From assembly GCA_947501355.1 (NCBI GenBank), contig CANMVA010000002.1, positions 248,001-312,000 of the forward strand: 64,000 nucleotides of DNA, given 5' to 3'. Of this stretch, positions 50,010 through 59,268 are shown piece after piece. How positions within the stretch are numbered: the stretch's first letter is position 1; each line of letters starts with the position of its first letter. Source of the stretch: an uncultured Paracoccaceae bacterium. GTDB lineage: Bacteria; Pseudomonadota; Alphaproteobacteria; Rhodobacterales; Rhodobacteraceae. Made by a program: the position numbers and the translations under genes. The notes below the pieces were generated by a model. It was not told the DNA's origin. It was given only the letters and a program-made list of their open reading frames with translations, and made no database searches.

Positions 50010-50441
50010 GTGGATAAATCCATAAATCTTGTAAAGCTCTGCGTTGGCGCTGAGAAGGTGGAAGACTTGCTGAACTGGCAGAAAAACCCGCGCGCGAAGG
50101 GGCCAGATGGCAAGCCACGCCATGTCACGCGCATGTGGCCCAAGCGCGAGGCAGAGATCCTCAATGGCGGCTCGATTTACTGGGTTTTCAAAGGGGTGAT
50201 CCTGTGCCGGCAACGTATCTTGCGGCTGGACGAGGTCATCGGGCAAGACGGTATCCGCCGCTGCGGTATCGTGCTGGACAACGAAGTGCACCGCACCGAA
50301 CACGCGATGCGGCGACCGTTTCAAGGCTGGCGCTATCTGACCCATGAAGACGCGCCGAGCGATCTGACAGGCACCCGCGCCCGCGAAGAATCTCTTCCTG
50401 TTGAGCTGAGCGCGGCACTTGCAGAAATCGGTGTTCGCTAA
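50010..50441 (+). CDS. DUF1489 family protein
   Basis: 143 residues, soluble. The sequence NLVKLCVGAEKVEDLLNWQ and GGSIYWVFKGVILCRQRI match DUF1489, a small alphaproteobacterial family with no known role. The start is GTG at 50010, preceded by GGGGGTG. Divergent from nrdJ (127 bases apart). The stop overlaps that of the convergent hisG by four bases. Confidence 0.88.
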   Translation: MDKSINLVKLCVGAEKVEDLLNWQKNPRAKGPDGKPRHVTRMWPKREAEILNGGSIYWVFKGVILCRQRILRLDEVIGQDGIRRCGIVLDNEVHRTEHAMRRPFQGWRYLTHEDAPSDLTGTRAREESLPVELSAALAEIGVR

Positions 50442-51130
50442 AGCGCGAGCTGTGTCTCCAACGCGGTGAACGCCGCACGATCCGGGTCCGTCCATTCTGC
50501 CATGCGCGATTTGAACAGCGTTGCCTGCGAGCGCAGGATAGGCCCGTCGCTGAGCACTTTCAAATGGTTGGCGCGCAGGGTTTCGCCGGTCGATGTGATG
50601 TCTGCCACGGCCTCTGCCGTCAGATTGGCAACGGTGCCTTCGGTTGCCCCCTGGCTATCGACGAGCTGGTAGTCCGCAACCCCTGCATCTTTCAGATGCT
50701 CGCGCACCAGCCGGTGATATTTCGTCGCAATCCGCAGCCGGAACCCGTGATCGCGGCGGAATGCGGCGGCTACGGCATCCAGATCGTCAAGCGTGTCCAC
50801 ATCGACCCACGCGCCCGGCACGGCGATGATCAGATCGGCGTGACCGAACCCCATCGTGGTCAATTCCGTGACGCGATCGTTCCAGGAGGCCAGCTTCTCG
50901 CGCACCATATCGGTGCCGGTGACGCCAAGATGGATGCGCCCCGCAGCCAGTTCCCGCGGCACCTCGCCTGCCGAGAGCAGCACCAGTTCGACGCCATCGA
51001 CACCCTCGACCGCGCCCGCATATTCGCGGTCTGATCCAGTGCGGCTGAGCGTGATCCCCCGCTTGCCAAACCACTCGAACGTCTTGTCCATCAAGCGACC
51101 TTTGGAGGGAACACCAAGTTTGATCGTCAT
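50438..51130 (-). CDS. hisG: ATP phosphoribosyltransferase catalytic subunit, short form
   Basis: 230 residues, the short HisG that lacks the C-terminal regulatory domain and needs HisZ. First step of histidine synthesis, joining ATP and PRPP. Typical segments: LGVPSKGRLMDKTFEWF, IHLGVTGTDMVREK and ATEGTVANLTAEAVADITSTG. The start codon overlaps the hisZ stop by four bases; order hisS-hisZ-hisG. Confidence 0.95.
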   Translation of the reverse strand: MTIKLGVPSKGRLMDKTFEWFGKRGITLSRTGSDREYAGAVEGVDGVELVLLSAGEVPRELAAGRIHLGVTGTDMVREKLASWNDRVTELTTMGFGHADLIIAVPGAWVDVDTLDDLDAVAAAFRRDHGFRLRIATKYHRLVREHLKDAGVADYQLVDSQGATEGTVANLTAEAVADITSTGETLRANHLKVLSDGPILRSQATLFKSRMAEWTDPDRAAFTALETQLAL

Positions 51131-52215
51131 GCTCGGCCCTCCGCAATTTCGACGGCTATTCCTGGGCGGATCACGCCGCCAACGGCTGGAATCTCGCGGC
51201 CCTGACCCAGGACTTGCGTCAGCGCATCATAGCGCCCGCCGGTCGCCACAGGGGGCAAATCGGGACGGGCTTCGGCATAGAAGCCAAAGACGAAGCCGTC
51301 ATAATACTCCAGCGCGGTGCGGCCATAGCTGGCCTCAAATTCAAGATTGTCGACGTCGATGCCTTGCTTGGAAAGCGCCTCCAACCGACGGGCCAGCTTG
51401 TCTGCAGAGGGGCGCAAGGCGGGCATATCAACGGCGATATCGCGCAGGGCGGTCAGCACGTTTGGCGCGGTCTCGCGCAGGCTCACGATTGTGTCGAGCA
51501 GGCCGACCTCTTCCTCCGAGATGGGCGGCAAGGCGGCGTCATCCTGCAGGGCGCTGAGCCGTTCGGCGATCTGCACACGGGTGCGCAAGCCGGTCAGTGG
51601 CACGTCACTGGCCATCGGATCAGCCATGTCGAGCAGGGCAGCCCGCGCGGCAGGCAGGGCGATGCGCCCCCCAAACCGGTCCAGCAAAGCGCGGAACCGG
51701 CGCGGTCGCCAGATATGCCGCAAAAGCGCGGCTTTGCGCCGCTCGGACGTTTTCAACCCGGTGACGGCGGCTTTCAGAATGCCGATATCGCCGGTGGCAG
51801 CGCGGACGTTGAGCGGAGCCAACGCCTTGGCAATCAAAGCAAAAACCTCGGCATCGGCGGCCTCTGGCGCGGCGCGGTCAAAGACCTCGTATCCCACCTG
51901 CAGATACTCAGACGGTCGCCCGGTATCTTCTTCCTGACGGCGAAACACCTCGCCCATATAGGTGTAGCGCGCGGGCTCTGCGCCCTCCGCCATATGCATC
52001 TGCACCACGGGCACGGTGAAGTCTGGGCGCAGCATCTGCTCGCCCCGCAAAGGATCCTGCGTGACATAGGCGCGCGCACGAATATCCTCGCCATAAAGGT
52101 CCAGCAACGTGCTGGCGGGCTGCAGAATGTCGGCCTCAACCACCTCGGCCCCAACGGCTTTGAAGCTGTCGAGATAACCCGCCGCAGCGGCGCGGATGCT
52201 GGCTTTGCTGGCCAC
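51127..52215 (-). CDS. hisZ: HisZ, regulatory subunit of ATP phosphoribosyltransferase
   Basis: About 362 residues. A HisS paralogue lacking synthetase activity that assembles with short HisG and gives histidine feedback control. It keeps the class II synthetase core, RPDFTVPVVQMHM and RYTYMGEVFRRQEEDTGR, while the C-terminal anticodon domain is missing. The start is GTG 52215 (ASKASIRAAAAGYLDSF), four bases after hisS. Confidence 0.92.
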   Translation of the reverse strand: MASKASIRAAAAGYLDSFKAVGAEVVEADILQPASTLLDLYGEDIRARAYVTQDPLRGEQMLRPDFTVPVVQMHMAEGAEPARYTYMGEVFRRQEEDTGRPSEYLQVGYEVFDRAAPEAADAEVFALIAKALAPLNVRAATGDIGILKAAVTGLKTSERRKAALLRHIWRPRRFRALLDRFGGRIALPAARAALLDMADPMASDVPLTGLRTRVQIAERLSALQDDAALPPISEEEVGLLDTIVSLRETAPNVLTALRDIAVDMPALRPSADKLARRLEALSKQGIDVDNLEFEASYGRTALEYYDGFVFGFYAEARPDLPPVATGGRYDALTQVLGQGREIPAVGGVIRPGIAVEIAEGRA

Positions 52216-52219
52216 GTGC

Positions 52220-53716
52220 TTAGCCCTGCCCGTCCAGAATGTCGCGGATCTTGGCGACCATCTGATCGCGCGACACCTCGAATTGCGAGGGCCGTTCGCG
52301 CCATTCCTCAAGCGTCGCATTCTCGGCGATCTGCGCGCCAAGGATCAGGTCCTTGATCTGCACTTTGCCATTTGCCTTTTCGTCTGCCCCTTCGATGACC
52401 GCGACGGGGGAGCCACGGCGATCTGCATATTTCAGCTGGTTGCCGAAATTCTTGGGGTTGCCCAGATAGACCTCGGCCCGGATACCGGCCTGGCGCAGCT
52501 CGGCAACCATGCTTTGGTAATCCGCCATCCGGTCGCGATCCATGACGGTGACGACCACCGGACCTTGGGCGGTTTTCTCAAGACGGCCCTTGGCGTCAAG
52601 CGCGGCGAGCAGGCGGTCCACCCCGATCGAAACCCCCGTGGCCGGAACGGTCTGACCGGTGAAGCGCTTGACCAGATCGTCATAGCGCCCGCCCCCCGCG
52701 ACGGAGCCAAACTGGCGCTTGCGGCCTTTCTCGTCGAGGATTTCAAACGTCAGTTCGGCCTCGTAGACAGGGCCAGTGTAATAGCCCAGGCCGCGCACGA
52801 CGGACGGGTCCAACTCGATCCGGTCGGGGCCGTAGCCCTGGGCCTCCAGCAGGGCTGCAATCTCTTCCAGCTCGGCGACGCCTTCGGTGCCGATGTCAGA
52901 GCCTTGGACCAGTTCGCGCAGGCGCGCGACGGTTTCAGAGCCTGTGGCGCGTTTGGCTTCCATGAAGCCGATCACGACCTCGGCCTGATCACCGTCCAGC
53001 CCGGCACCCTTAGTGTAATCACCGCTCTCGTCCTCGCGCCCTTCGCCAAGAAGCGCGCGGACGCCGTCCAGACCAAGGCGATCCAGCTTGTCGATGGCGC
53101 GCAGAACGATGCCGCGTTCCGCCTCGAATTTCGTCGGATCGGCGGGGTCGAGGACGCCAGCGACCTCCATCACGCCGTTGAGCACTTTGCGGTTGTTCAC
53201 ACGTACGATGTAGTCACCGCGCTCGATGCCGACCGCCTCCAGCGTGTCGCCTAGCATCGCACAAATCTCGGCATCGGAGGCGACGGAGCCAGAACCGACA
53301 GTATCCGCATCACATTGATAGAACTGACGAAACCGCCCCGGTCCTGGCTTTTCGTTGCGCCAGACAGGCCCCATCGTGTAGCGGCGATAGGGTGTCGGCA
53401 GGTCATTGCGGTGCTGGGCGAAAACCCGGGCCAGCGGCGCGGTCATGTCATAGCGCAGCGCTAGCCAGTCGCCGTCATCTTCTTCCTGCCAGGCAAAGAC
53501 ACCTTCGTTCGGGCGGTCCACATCGGGCAGGAATTTCCCCAACGCCTCGACCGTCTCGACCGCACTCGTTTCCAGCGCGTCGAAGCCATAGCGATGATAG
53601 ACCTCGGCGATCCGGGTCAGCATTTCGGCGCGCGCGGTCACTTCCGCGCCGAAATAGTCGCGAAAGCCTTTGGGCGTCTGCGCCTTGGAGCGCGGCTGTT
53701 TCTTTTGTTTGGCCAT
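52220..53716 (-). CDS. hisS: Histidyl-tRNA synthetase
   Basis: 498 residues. Class II synthetase for tRNA-His. Motif 2 region [25 protein letters not shown], the histidine-specific [12 protein letters not shown], and motif 3 [13 protein letters not shown] are all present; the anticodon-binding domain ends the chain. It heads the operon hisS-hisZ-hisG, so tRNA charging and synthesis of histidine are expressed together. Confidence 0.97.
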   Translation of the reverse strand: MAKQKKQPRSKAQTPKGFRDYFGAEVTARAEMLTRIAEVYHRYGFDALETSAVETVEALGKFLPDVDRPNEGVFAWQEEDDGDWLALRYDMTAPLARVFAQHRNDLPTPYRRYTMGPVWRNEKPGPGRFRQFYQCDADTVGSGSVASDAEICAMLGDTLEAVGIERGDYIVRVNNRKVLNGVMEVAGVLDPADPTKFEAERGIVLRAIDKLDRLGLDGVRALLGEGREDESGDYTKGAGLDGDQAEVVIGFMEAKRATGSETVARLRELVQGSDIGTEGVAELEEIAALLEAQGYGPDRIELDPSVVRGLGYYTGPVYEAELTFEILDEKGRKRQFGSVAGGGRYDDLVKRFTGQTVPATGVSIGVDRLLAALDAKGRLEKTAQGPVVVTVMDRDRMADYQSMVAELRQAGIRAEVYLGNPKNFGNQLKYADRRGSPVAVIEGADEKANGKVQIKDLILGAQIAENATLEEWRERPSQFEVSRDQMVAKIRDILDGQG

Positions 53717-53834
53717 TGGTGTCTCTCAAGGGCTGGCGTTTGGCGCGACGCTTACCGCGCCCACGCGCGCGGGGCAAGTTGAGCCGGGCCGCGCGATATG
53801 CAATGAGGACCGCAACGCCACAAAGGACGCCGCC

Positions 53835-54032
53835 ATGAGTATCGCGCTGGAAGAAACCGTCGCCCATTTGACCCGTGTCGTCGAAGAGCTGTCAGATGTG
53901 GTGGCCCGGCAAGAGACGGAGATCGCTGTGCTGAAGCGGCGGTTACAGATGGTGATGGAGCGCGAGGCGGAACGGGAGTTCAGCGAAGGTGGAACAGTGC
54001 CGCTCGCGGATCAGAAACCACCGCATTACTGA
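53835..54032 (+). CDS. slyX: SlyX family protein
   Basis: 65 residues, mostly one coiled-coil helix (VAHLTRVVEELSDVVARQETEIAVLKRRLQMV) and a short tail ending in PPHY, the hallmark of SlyX. The function is unknown. The start is ATG 53835 after AAAGGAC. Divergent from hisS; a double-hairpin repeat starts 13 bases after its stop. Confidence 0.92.
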   Translation: MSIALEETVAHLTRVVEELSDVVARQETEIAVLKRRLQMVMEREAEREFSEGGTVPLADQKPPHY

Positions 54033-54044
54033 GTGGTGTGGCGC

Positions 54045-54089
54045 AAAACTCTTCAGAAGAGTTTTGGGAAAAGTTTTCTGAAAACTTTT
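54045..54089. repeat. Double-hairpin interspersed repeat, copy 3
   Basis: AAAACTCTTC / GAAGAGTTTT (54045-54065) and AAAAGTTTTC / GAAAACTTTT (54069-54089), three bases apart. It may terminate slyX. As with copy 1, the small secreted protein cassette begins shortly downstream (52 bases here, 27 bases there). Confidence 0.9.
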
Positions 54090-54140
54090 GAGGCGCGGTG
54101 AGCCTGGACAAGCCGCGCCCCGGACGGGGGTAGAAATGCT

Positions 54141-54326
54141 CACACCGCCGTTACCAAAATCACGCAATACTCCGTCACGGGCGCGTGATGTGCGTTCGCG
54201 CACACATCACAGGATCACCGTGCGCGTTTTCAGATCCGCTCCCCAGTGTCATTTGTCTGTCATCGGAAGCGCAAACTTCCAAACACACACAACGCAAACA
54301 CAACACACTCATAAAGGACTACCAAC
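54141..54326 (+). promoter_or_regulatory. Conserved upstream region of small secreted protein, copy 2
   Basis: Close match to 24525-24715, including the inverted repeat (here GTGATGTGCG-TTCG-CGCACACATCAC), the GTCATCGGAAGCGCAAACTT block and a CA-rich leader that is a few bases shorter. Conservation of non-coding sequence at this level suggests a recent duplication or a function. Confidence 0.6.
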
Positions 54327-54578
54327 ATGAAATTCGCTCTTATCTCCGCCCTCGTCGTCGCTGCCGCTCCGGCTTTCGCTGACGTCACCTCGCCTGCTGA
54401 AATCAACGCTGACCACGGCTTTGAAAGCTCTTTCGTGGCTTCCAACGATCTGGGCAAGGTCTCCCCAGCCGAGATCGCCGGTGAAGGCAGCGTAGGCAAC
54501 GACGTGATCTCCACCCAGAACGTCGACGTTCTGGTCAAGTTGGGCGTGACCTCGGCTGCTGAGTTGGCCGCACGCTAA
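54327..54578 (+). CDS. Small exported protein with V-S-x-A-E repeats, copy 2
   Basis: 83 residues, identical to the protein at 24716 except for Asp29, Ser34 and Val37. Same signal peptide (cleavage after AFA-18), same three segments (VTSPAEIN, VSPAEIAG, VTSAAELA), no cysteines. Ribosome-binding sequence AAAGGA lies 12 bases before ATG. Its own terminator follows at 54602. Two nearly identical genes suggest dosage or recent duplication; the role is unknown. Confidence 0.85.
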   Translation: MKFALISALVVAAAPAFADVTSPAEINADHGFESSFVASNDLGKVSPAEIAGEGSVGNDVISTQNVDVLVKLGVTSAAELAAR

Positions 54579-54601
54579 GTCGTACCGCCGCCCCACGACA
54601 A

Positions 54602-54638
54602 ACGGCTCTCAAGGTTCCTCCCGCCTTGAGGGCCGTTT
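54602..54638. terminator. Terminator of small secreted protein copy 2
   Basis: Stem ACGGCTCTCAAGG / CCTTGAGGGCCGT with one mismatch and a T-run after it. The convergent lipoprotein gene stops seven bases further on, so the signal is probably shared, as in copy 1. Confidence 0.82.
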
Positions 54639-54644
54639 TGCGTC

Positions 54645-55610
54645 TCACCGCTCTTTCAGGTCTTTGGCCAACACTTCCCCATCATGGAGCAGCATGTCCG
54701 CCCAGCGCGGGTTGCCGAGGAAGCGTTCATAGACACTGACAAACACCGTGTCTTTGTCCAGCGCGGCACGGCGGCGCTCCGAACAAGGCTCGCGCTGCCC
54801 GACCCGGCAAATCCGGGATTTCAGCTTTTCATAGGCCGTATCGGTTTCCGTGAAGGCCAGATCGCGGTTTGAACGATCGTAGCGGACAGCCTCATGGGTT
54901 TCCGTTTCCCCAAAAATCGCAAGGGCCGCCGTGAACTGGCGCGCGCACTTGTCCTTGAAACCGGTCACGAAATGGGTCCGCAACCCGGTGCTGGACGGGT
55001 TGGTGTCATAAAGACGATAGCCAGCCCCCCGCTCTGGATAGCGCGCAACCTCGGTGCCCAGATCAGCACCACGCAGCCCGCAGACGCGCGCCAGCGTGCC
55101 GTAAGGCAGCAAGGTGCCGCGCGCCACTTCGGGGATCACATCGGTGGTGTCATCCCCCACCGGCGCAGCTGGCTCTTGCGGAAGAGCGGTGCGGAAAAGG
55201 CCACCGAGGCCGCGGCGCGGCGCGACCTCAGTCGGTGCCTCAACGGCTGCAGCCGTGATGTCTTCGGGATCGGTCTGGGGTGTCTGGATCGCCTCGTCGG
55301 GCGGCGTCTCGGCGGCATCTTGTTCGGTGGGGCCGCCCCGCAACCGGCGCAGCAGGCCGAACGGACCTTGCGGCGCTGTGGAGGCCGTGGCGACGGTGTC
55401 GTCCCTAGCTGTCTCCTCTGGTGCACCATCGGCGTCCGCGTCGAAAATCGTGCTGAGGATCCCCCCGTCGGGCAACGGATCCTCTGCGCTGACAGCCTCG
55501 ACCGACGCGGTGTCGGGATCAACCTCGACCTCATCAATATTCGGCAGGTCTTCAAGCGCCGGGCCACAGGCCAACAGACCAAAGCACAGGATGATCGACA
55601 AATGGCGCAC
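54645..55610 (-). CDS. Putative lipoprotein of unknown function
   Basis: 321 residues. The N-terminus RHLSIILCFGLLACGPALED has a lipobox LLAC with the lipid-bearing Cys15. Residues 20-150 are acidic, Pro/Thr/Ala-rich and probably disordered; the C-terminal half (LLPYGTLARVCGLRGADLG, ARQFTAALAIFGETETHE) seems folded and has three or four cysteines. I do not recognise the family. The start is GTG 55610 with GGGGAG upstream. It is read after dnaE on the same strand, 78 bases later. Confidence 0.78.
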   Translation of the reverse strand: MRHLSIILCFGLLACGPALEDLPNIDEVEVDPDTASVEAVSAEDPLPDGGILSTIFDADADGAPEETARDDTVATASTAPQGPFGLLRRLRGGPTEQDAAETPPDEAIQTPQTDPEDITAAAVEAPTEVAPRRGLGGLFRTALPQEPAAPVGDDTTDVIPEVARGTLLPYGTLARVCGLRGADLGTEVARYPERGAGYRLYDTNPSSTGLRTHFVTGFKDKCARQFTAALAIFGETETHEAVRYDRSNRDLAFTETDTAYEKLKSRICRVGQREPCSERRRAALDKDTVFVSVYERFLGNPRWADMLLHDGEVLAKDLKER

Positions 55611-55688
55611 GAAATCTCCCCCCAGAGATGATCCAGCGCTTTTAACGACTGCGCACGCTTCGATCAAGCGGGGGCGGCGCGGGTTCGC

Positions 55689-58600
55689 CTAGACCTCTTC
55701 GACGTCCAGCACCCCGGTCAGGGACTTGATCGCGCCTTTGATCTGCGGAGAGACGGGGTAGGCTCCGGGCAGGTCAATCTCGACCTCGCCGGGCAAACCT
55801 TCGGTCATCAGGCAGAGCTGGATCGGGCCTTTGCCCTGCCCACCCTTGGGAAGATCGCCAAGGACTTTCGCAACGGATTGCACGGCGGCTTCGGCCTCTA
55901 CAAACACTTTGAGCCCCATCGAGCTTGTGTCGATCACTGCCGTATCGAACGGCGTGACAGAGCGGCCAAGGAGCTTGAGCTGATCGCTTTCCATCGTCGC
56001 CTCGACCGTCAGCATGACCTTGGCCCCGGTGTCCAGATGATCGCGCGCGGTTTCCAGCGTGTCCGAGAACATCGTGACCTCATACGCGCCTGTCGTGTCG
56101 GAAAGCTGGACAAAAGCAAAGCGGTTGCCGCGGGCGGATTTACGCTCCTGCCGGCCTGCCACGGTGCCGGCCATCTTGGCAACATGCGCGCCGCGCTCGG
56201 CTTTTTGCGTGACCTCATGGAGCGTCAGCACACCCTTGCGTTTCAGCGGGCCCATATAATCGTCCAGCGGGTGGCCGGAGAGGTAAAAGCCGATGGCTGT
56301 GAACTCTTCGGTCAGCCGTTCGGCGGGGAGCCAATCCTCAACCGGGCTCAGCCGCGGTTCGGGCAGGTCGTCGCCCGCTTCGCCAAAAAGCGAGACCTGG
56401 TTTGAGTTCCGCTGGTCATGGATCGCGGCGGAATAGCCGACGAGCCCATCAAGGCTGTCGAAGACCCGGCGGCGGTTCGGATCAAGCTGGTCAAAGGCTC
56501 CGGACCGGGCGAGCATTTCAAGCGGGCGCTTGCCGACCCGTTTGAGATCAACCCGGCGGGCCAGATCGAAAAGCGTGGTAAACGGTTTGTCGCCCCGCGC
56601 CTCCGTCACCAGCTTCATTGCCTCGACGCCCACGTTTTTCAACGCGCCCAAGGCATAGACAACGCGGCCTTCCGAGACGCTGAATGTAGCCTCGGAACGG
56701 TTTACGCATGGCGGGATAATCTCGATCCCAAGGCCGCCGCGATCCGTGGGTTTGCGGACCTCATCAGCGTAGACGGCGAGCTTGTCAGTGAGGTGCAGAT
56801 CGCAGTTCATCACACCGGCCATGAACTCCACCGGGTGGTTCGCCTTTAACCATGCGGTCTGATAGCTGACGACCGCATAGGCGGCGGCGTGGGACTTGTT
56901 GAAGCCGTAATTGGCAAACTTGTCGAGAAGGTTCCACACCTCCATCGCCTTGTCTTTGTCGACGCCGTTTTCTGCCGCCCCTTTGAGAAATTTCGGACGC
57001 TCTTCGTCCATGGCCTCCTGGATCTTCTTACCCATCGCGCGGCGCAACAGGTCAGCACCGCCAAGGGAGTAACCGGCCATTTCCTGCGCGATCTGCATCA
57101 CCTGTTCTTGGTAAACGATAATGCCCTGCGTCTCATCCAGGATATGGTCGATAGAGGGGTGCAGGCCTTCGCGTTCGCTGAGGCCATTCTTGACCTCGCA
57201 GTATTTCGGAATGTTCTCCATCGGGCCGGGGCGATAGAGGGCGACCAGCGCGATGATGTCCTCGATACAGTTGGGTTTCATGCGCTTGAGCGCATCCATC
57301 ATCCCGGAGCTTTCCACCTGGAAGACGGCGACAGTTTTGGCGGCGGAGTAAAGCGCGTAGGTCTTGTCGTCATCGAGCGGGATCGCATTGATGTCGATCT
57401 CCACCCCGCGATCTTTGAGCAAATTCAAAGCGTTCTGGATCACGGTCAGGGTCTTGAGGCCCAGAAAGTCGAACTTGACCAGGCCCGCCTGTTCGACCCA
57501 TTTCATGTTGAACTGGGTTGCGGGCATGTCCGACCGGGGGTCTTGATAAAGCGGGACCAGCGCGTCGAGCGGACGGTCCCCGATCACGACACCGGCAGCG
57601 TGGGTGGAGGCGTTTCGAAGCAAGCCTTCGACTTGCTGGCCATACTCTAGAAGTCGCGCGACGACCTCTTCGTTCTTGGCCTCTTCGCGCAAACGCGGCT
57701 CGTCCGCGAGCGCCTTTTCGATGGAAACAGGCTTAACGCCCTCTACCGGGATCATCTTCGAGAGACGATCCACCTGTCCGTAAGGCATTTGCAGCACACG
57801 ACCTACATCGCGGACGGCGGCTTTCGACAGAAGCGCGCCGAAGGTGATGATTTGGCCCACCTTGTCGCGGCCGTATTTCTTTTGCACGTAGCGGATCACT
57901 TCTTCGCGCCGGTCCATGCAGAAGTCGATGTCAAAATCGGGCATGGAGACCCGTTCGGGGTTCAGGAACCGTTCGAAAAGGAGGCTGTAACGCAGGGGAT
58001 CAAGGTCGGTAATCGTTAACGCATAAGCGACCAGCGACCCGGCCCCAGAACCCCGCCCCGGCCCCACCGGAATGTCATTATCCTTGGCCCATTTGATGAA
58101 ATCGGCAACGATCAGGAAGTAGCCGGGAAAGCCCATGCCTTCGATAATACCCAGCTCAAAGTCGAGCCGCTTTTCATACTCTTCTATACAGGCCGCGTGG
58201 GGGATGACGGCGAGACGCTCCTTGAGACCCTGCACAGATTGACGGCGCAGTTCCTCGATCTCGTCATCGGCGAATTTCGGCAGGATCGGATCGCGCTTAT
58301 ACGCCCGAAACGCGCAACGACGCGCAATTTCAACGGTGTTTTCAAGCGCTTCCGGCAGGTCGGCGAACAAGGTCGCCATTTCTTGCGGCGTCTTGAGATA
58401 ATGCTGCGGGGTCAAACGACGGCGGGGTTCCTGCTGATCGACATAGGCCCCTTCGGCGATGCAGATCAGCGCGTCATGGGCCTCATACATCTTCGATTTG
58501 GGGAAATAGACGTCATTCGTGGCGACCAACGGCAAGTCCATCGCATAGGCCATTTCAACGAAGGGGCGCTCGGTTAGGCGCTCGGCCTCCGGCTGGCCGT

Positions 58601-59144
58601 CATCGGACGGGTGGCGCTGCAGCTCAACGTAAAGCCGGTTGGGAAAAGCGGCGGCAAGACAGGTCATCAACGCCTCTGCCTTTGGGCGCTGACCGGCTTG
58701 CAAGAGCTTGCCCAACGCACCTTCCGGACCGCCCGTCAGGCAGACCACTCCGTCTGCGCGCGCGATCAATTCCTCGATCGTGACTTGCGGCAGCTGATCG
58801 CCTTTATCCACATAAAGACAGCTGTTGAGCTGCATCAGGTTCTCATAGCCAAGCTCGTTCTGGGCCAGCAAAACAAGCGGCGCGGGGTCTTTCGGGCGGG
58901 CTCCGGGTTCAGCCGGATCAAAGGCCAGATCGACCTGACAGCCCATGATGGGCTGCACGCCAGCCTTGGCGGCCCCTTCTGCAAATTCCAGTGCACAGAA
59001 CATGTTGTTGGTGTCTGTGACGGCCACCGCGGGCATGCCCATATCGACGCAAAGACCGGGGAGCTTTTTCACCGGGATCGCCCCTTCAAGAAGCGAGTAC
59101 TCCGTGTGAACGCGGAGATGAATGAATCGGGGTTGGCTGCTCAT
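55689..59144 (-). CDS. dnaE: DNA polymerase III alpha subunit
   Basis: 1151 residues. The main replicative polymerase. The N-terminal PHP domain begins RFIHLRVHTEYSLLEGA. The palm holds the catalytic acids in VSMPDFDIDFCMDRREEVI and GPGRGSGAGSLVAYAL; helix-hairpin-helix and OB domains (VKMAGTVAGRQERKSARG) lie near the C-terminus. Complete and intact. Divergent from the DAO oxidoreductase gene. Confidence 0.97.
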   Translation of the reverse strand: MSSQPRFIHLRVHTEYSLLEGAIPVKKLPGLCVDMGMPAVAVTDTNNMFCALEFAEGAAKAGVQPIMGCQVDLAFDPAEPGARPKDPAPLVLLAQNELGYENLMQLNSCLYVDKGDQLPQVTIEELIARADGVVCLTGGPEGALGKLLQAGQRPKAEALMTCLAAAFPNRLYVELQRHPSDDGQPEAERLTERPFVEMAYAMDLPLVATNDVYFPKSKMYEAHDALICIAEGAYVDQQEPRRRLTPQHYLKTPQEMATLFADLPEALENTVEIARRCAFRAYKRDPILPKFADDEIEELRRQSVQGLKERLAVIPHAACIEEYEKRLDFELGIIEGMGFPGYFLIVADFIKWAKDNDIPVGPGRGSGAGSLVAYALTITDLDPLRYSLLFERFLNPERVSMPDFDIDFCMDRREEVIRYVQKKYGRDKVGQIITFGALLSKAAVRDVGRVLQMPYGQVDRLSKMIPVEGVKPVSIEKALADEPRLREEAKNEEVVARLLEYGQQVEGLLRNASTHAAGVVIGDRPLDALVPLYQDPRSDMPATQFNMKWVEQAGLVKFDFLGLKTLTVIQNALNLLKDRGVEIDINAIPLDDDKTYALYSAAKTVAVFQVESSGMMDALKRMKPNCIEDIIALVALYRPGPMENIPKYCEVKNGLSEREGLHPSIDHILDETQGIIVYQEQVMQIAQEMAGYSLGGADLLRRAMGKKIQEAMDEERPKFLKGAAENGVDKDKAMEVWNLLDKFANYGFNKSHAAAYAVVSYQTAWLKANHPVEFMAGVMNCDLHLTDKLAVYADEVRKPTDRGGLGIEIIPPCVNRSEATFSVSEGRVVYALGALKNVGVEAMKLVTEARGDKPFTTLFDLARRVDLKRVGKRPLEMLARSGAFDQLDPNRRRVFDSLDGLVGYSAAIHDQRNSNQVSLFGEAGDDLPEPRLSPVEDWLPAERLTEEFTAIGFYLSGHPLDDYMGPLKRKGVLTLHEVTQKAERGAHVAKMAGTVAGRQERKSARGNRFAFVQLSDTTGAYEVTMFSDTLETARDHLDTGAKVMLTVEATMESDQLKLLGRSVTPFDTAVIDTSSMGLKVFVEAEAAVQSVAKVLGDLPKGGQGKGPIQLCLMTEGLPGEVEIDLPGAYPVSPQIKGAIKSLTGVLDVEEV

Positions 59145-59268
59145 GGCCTGACCGTATCGCTCTGTCCGACCCGATGGAAGCGGTCGCGCCGCGAAAAACA
59201 GCCTTGCAACACGGACTGCCCTGCGTAGCGTGCGTTAAGGACGAAAACGCGCCAGACCGGAGGCAGGA

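Noticed and set aside
50009-50017. Perfect DnaA box (TTATCCACA on the minus strand)
   Set aside because: A single box overlapping the start codon of the DUF1489 gene, with no AT-rich region, box cluster or origin-type genes. Probably chance.
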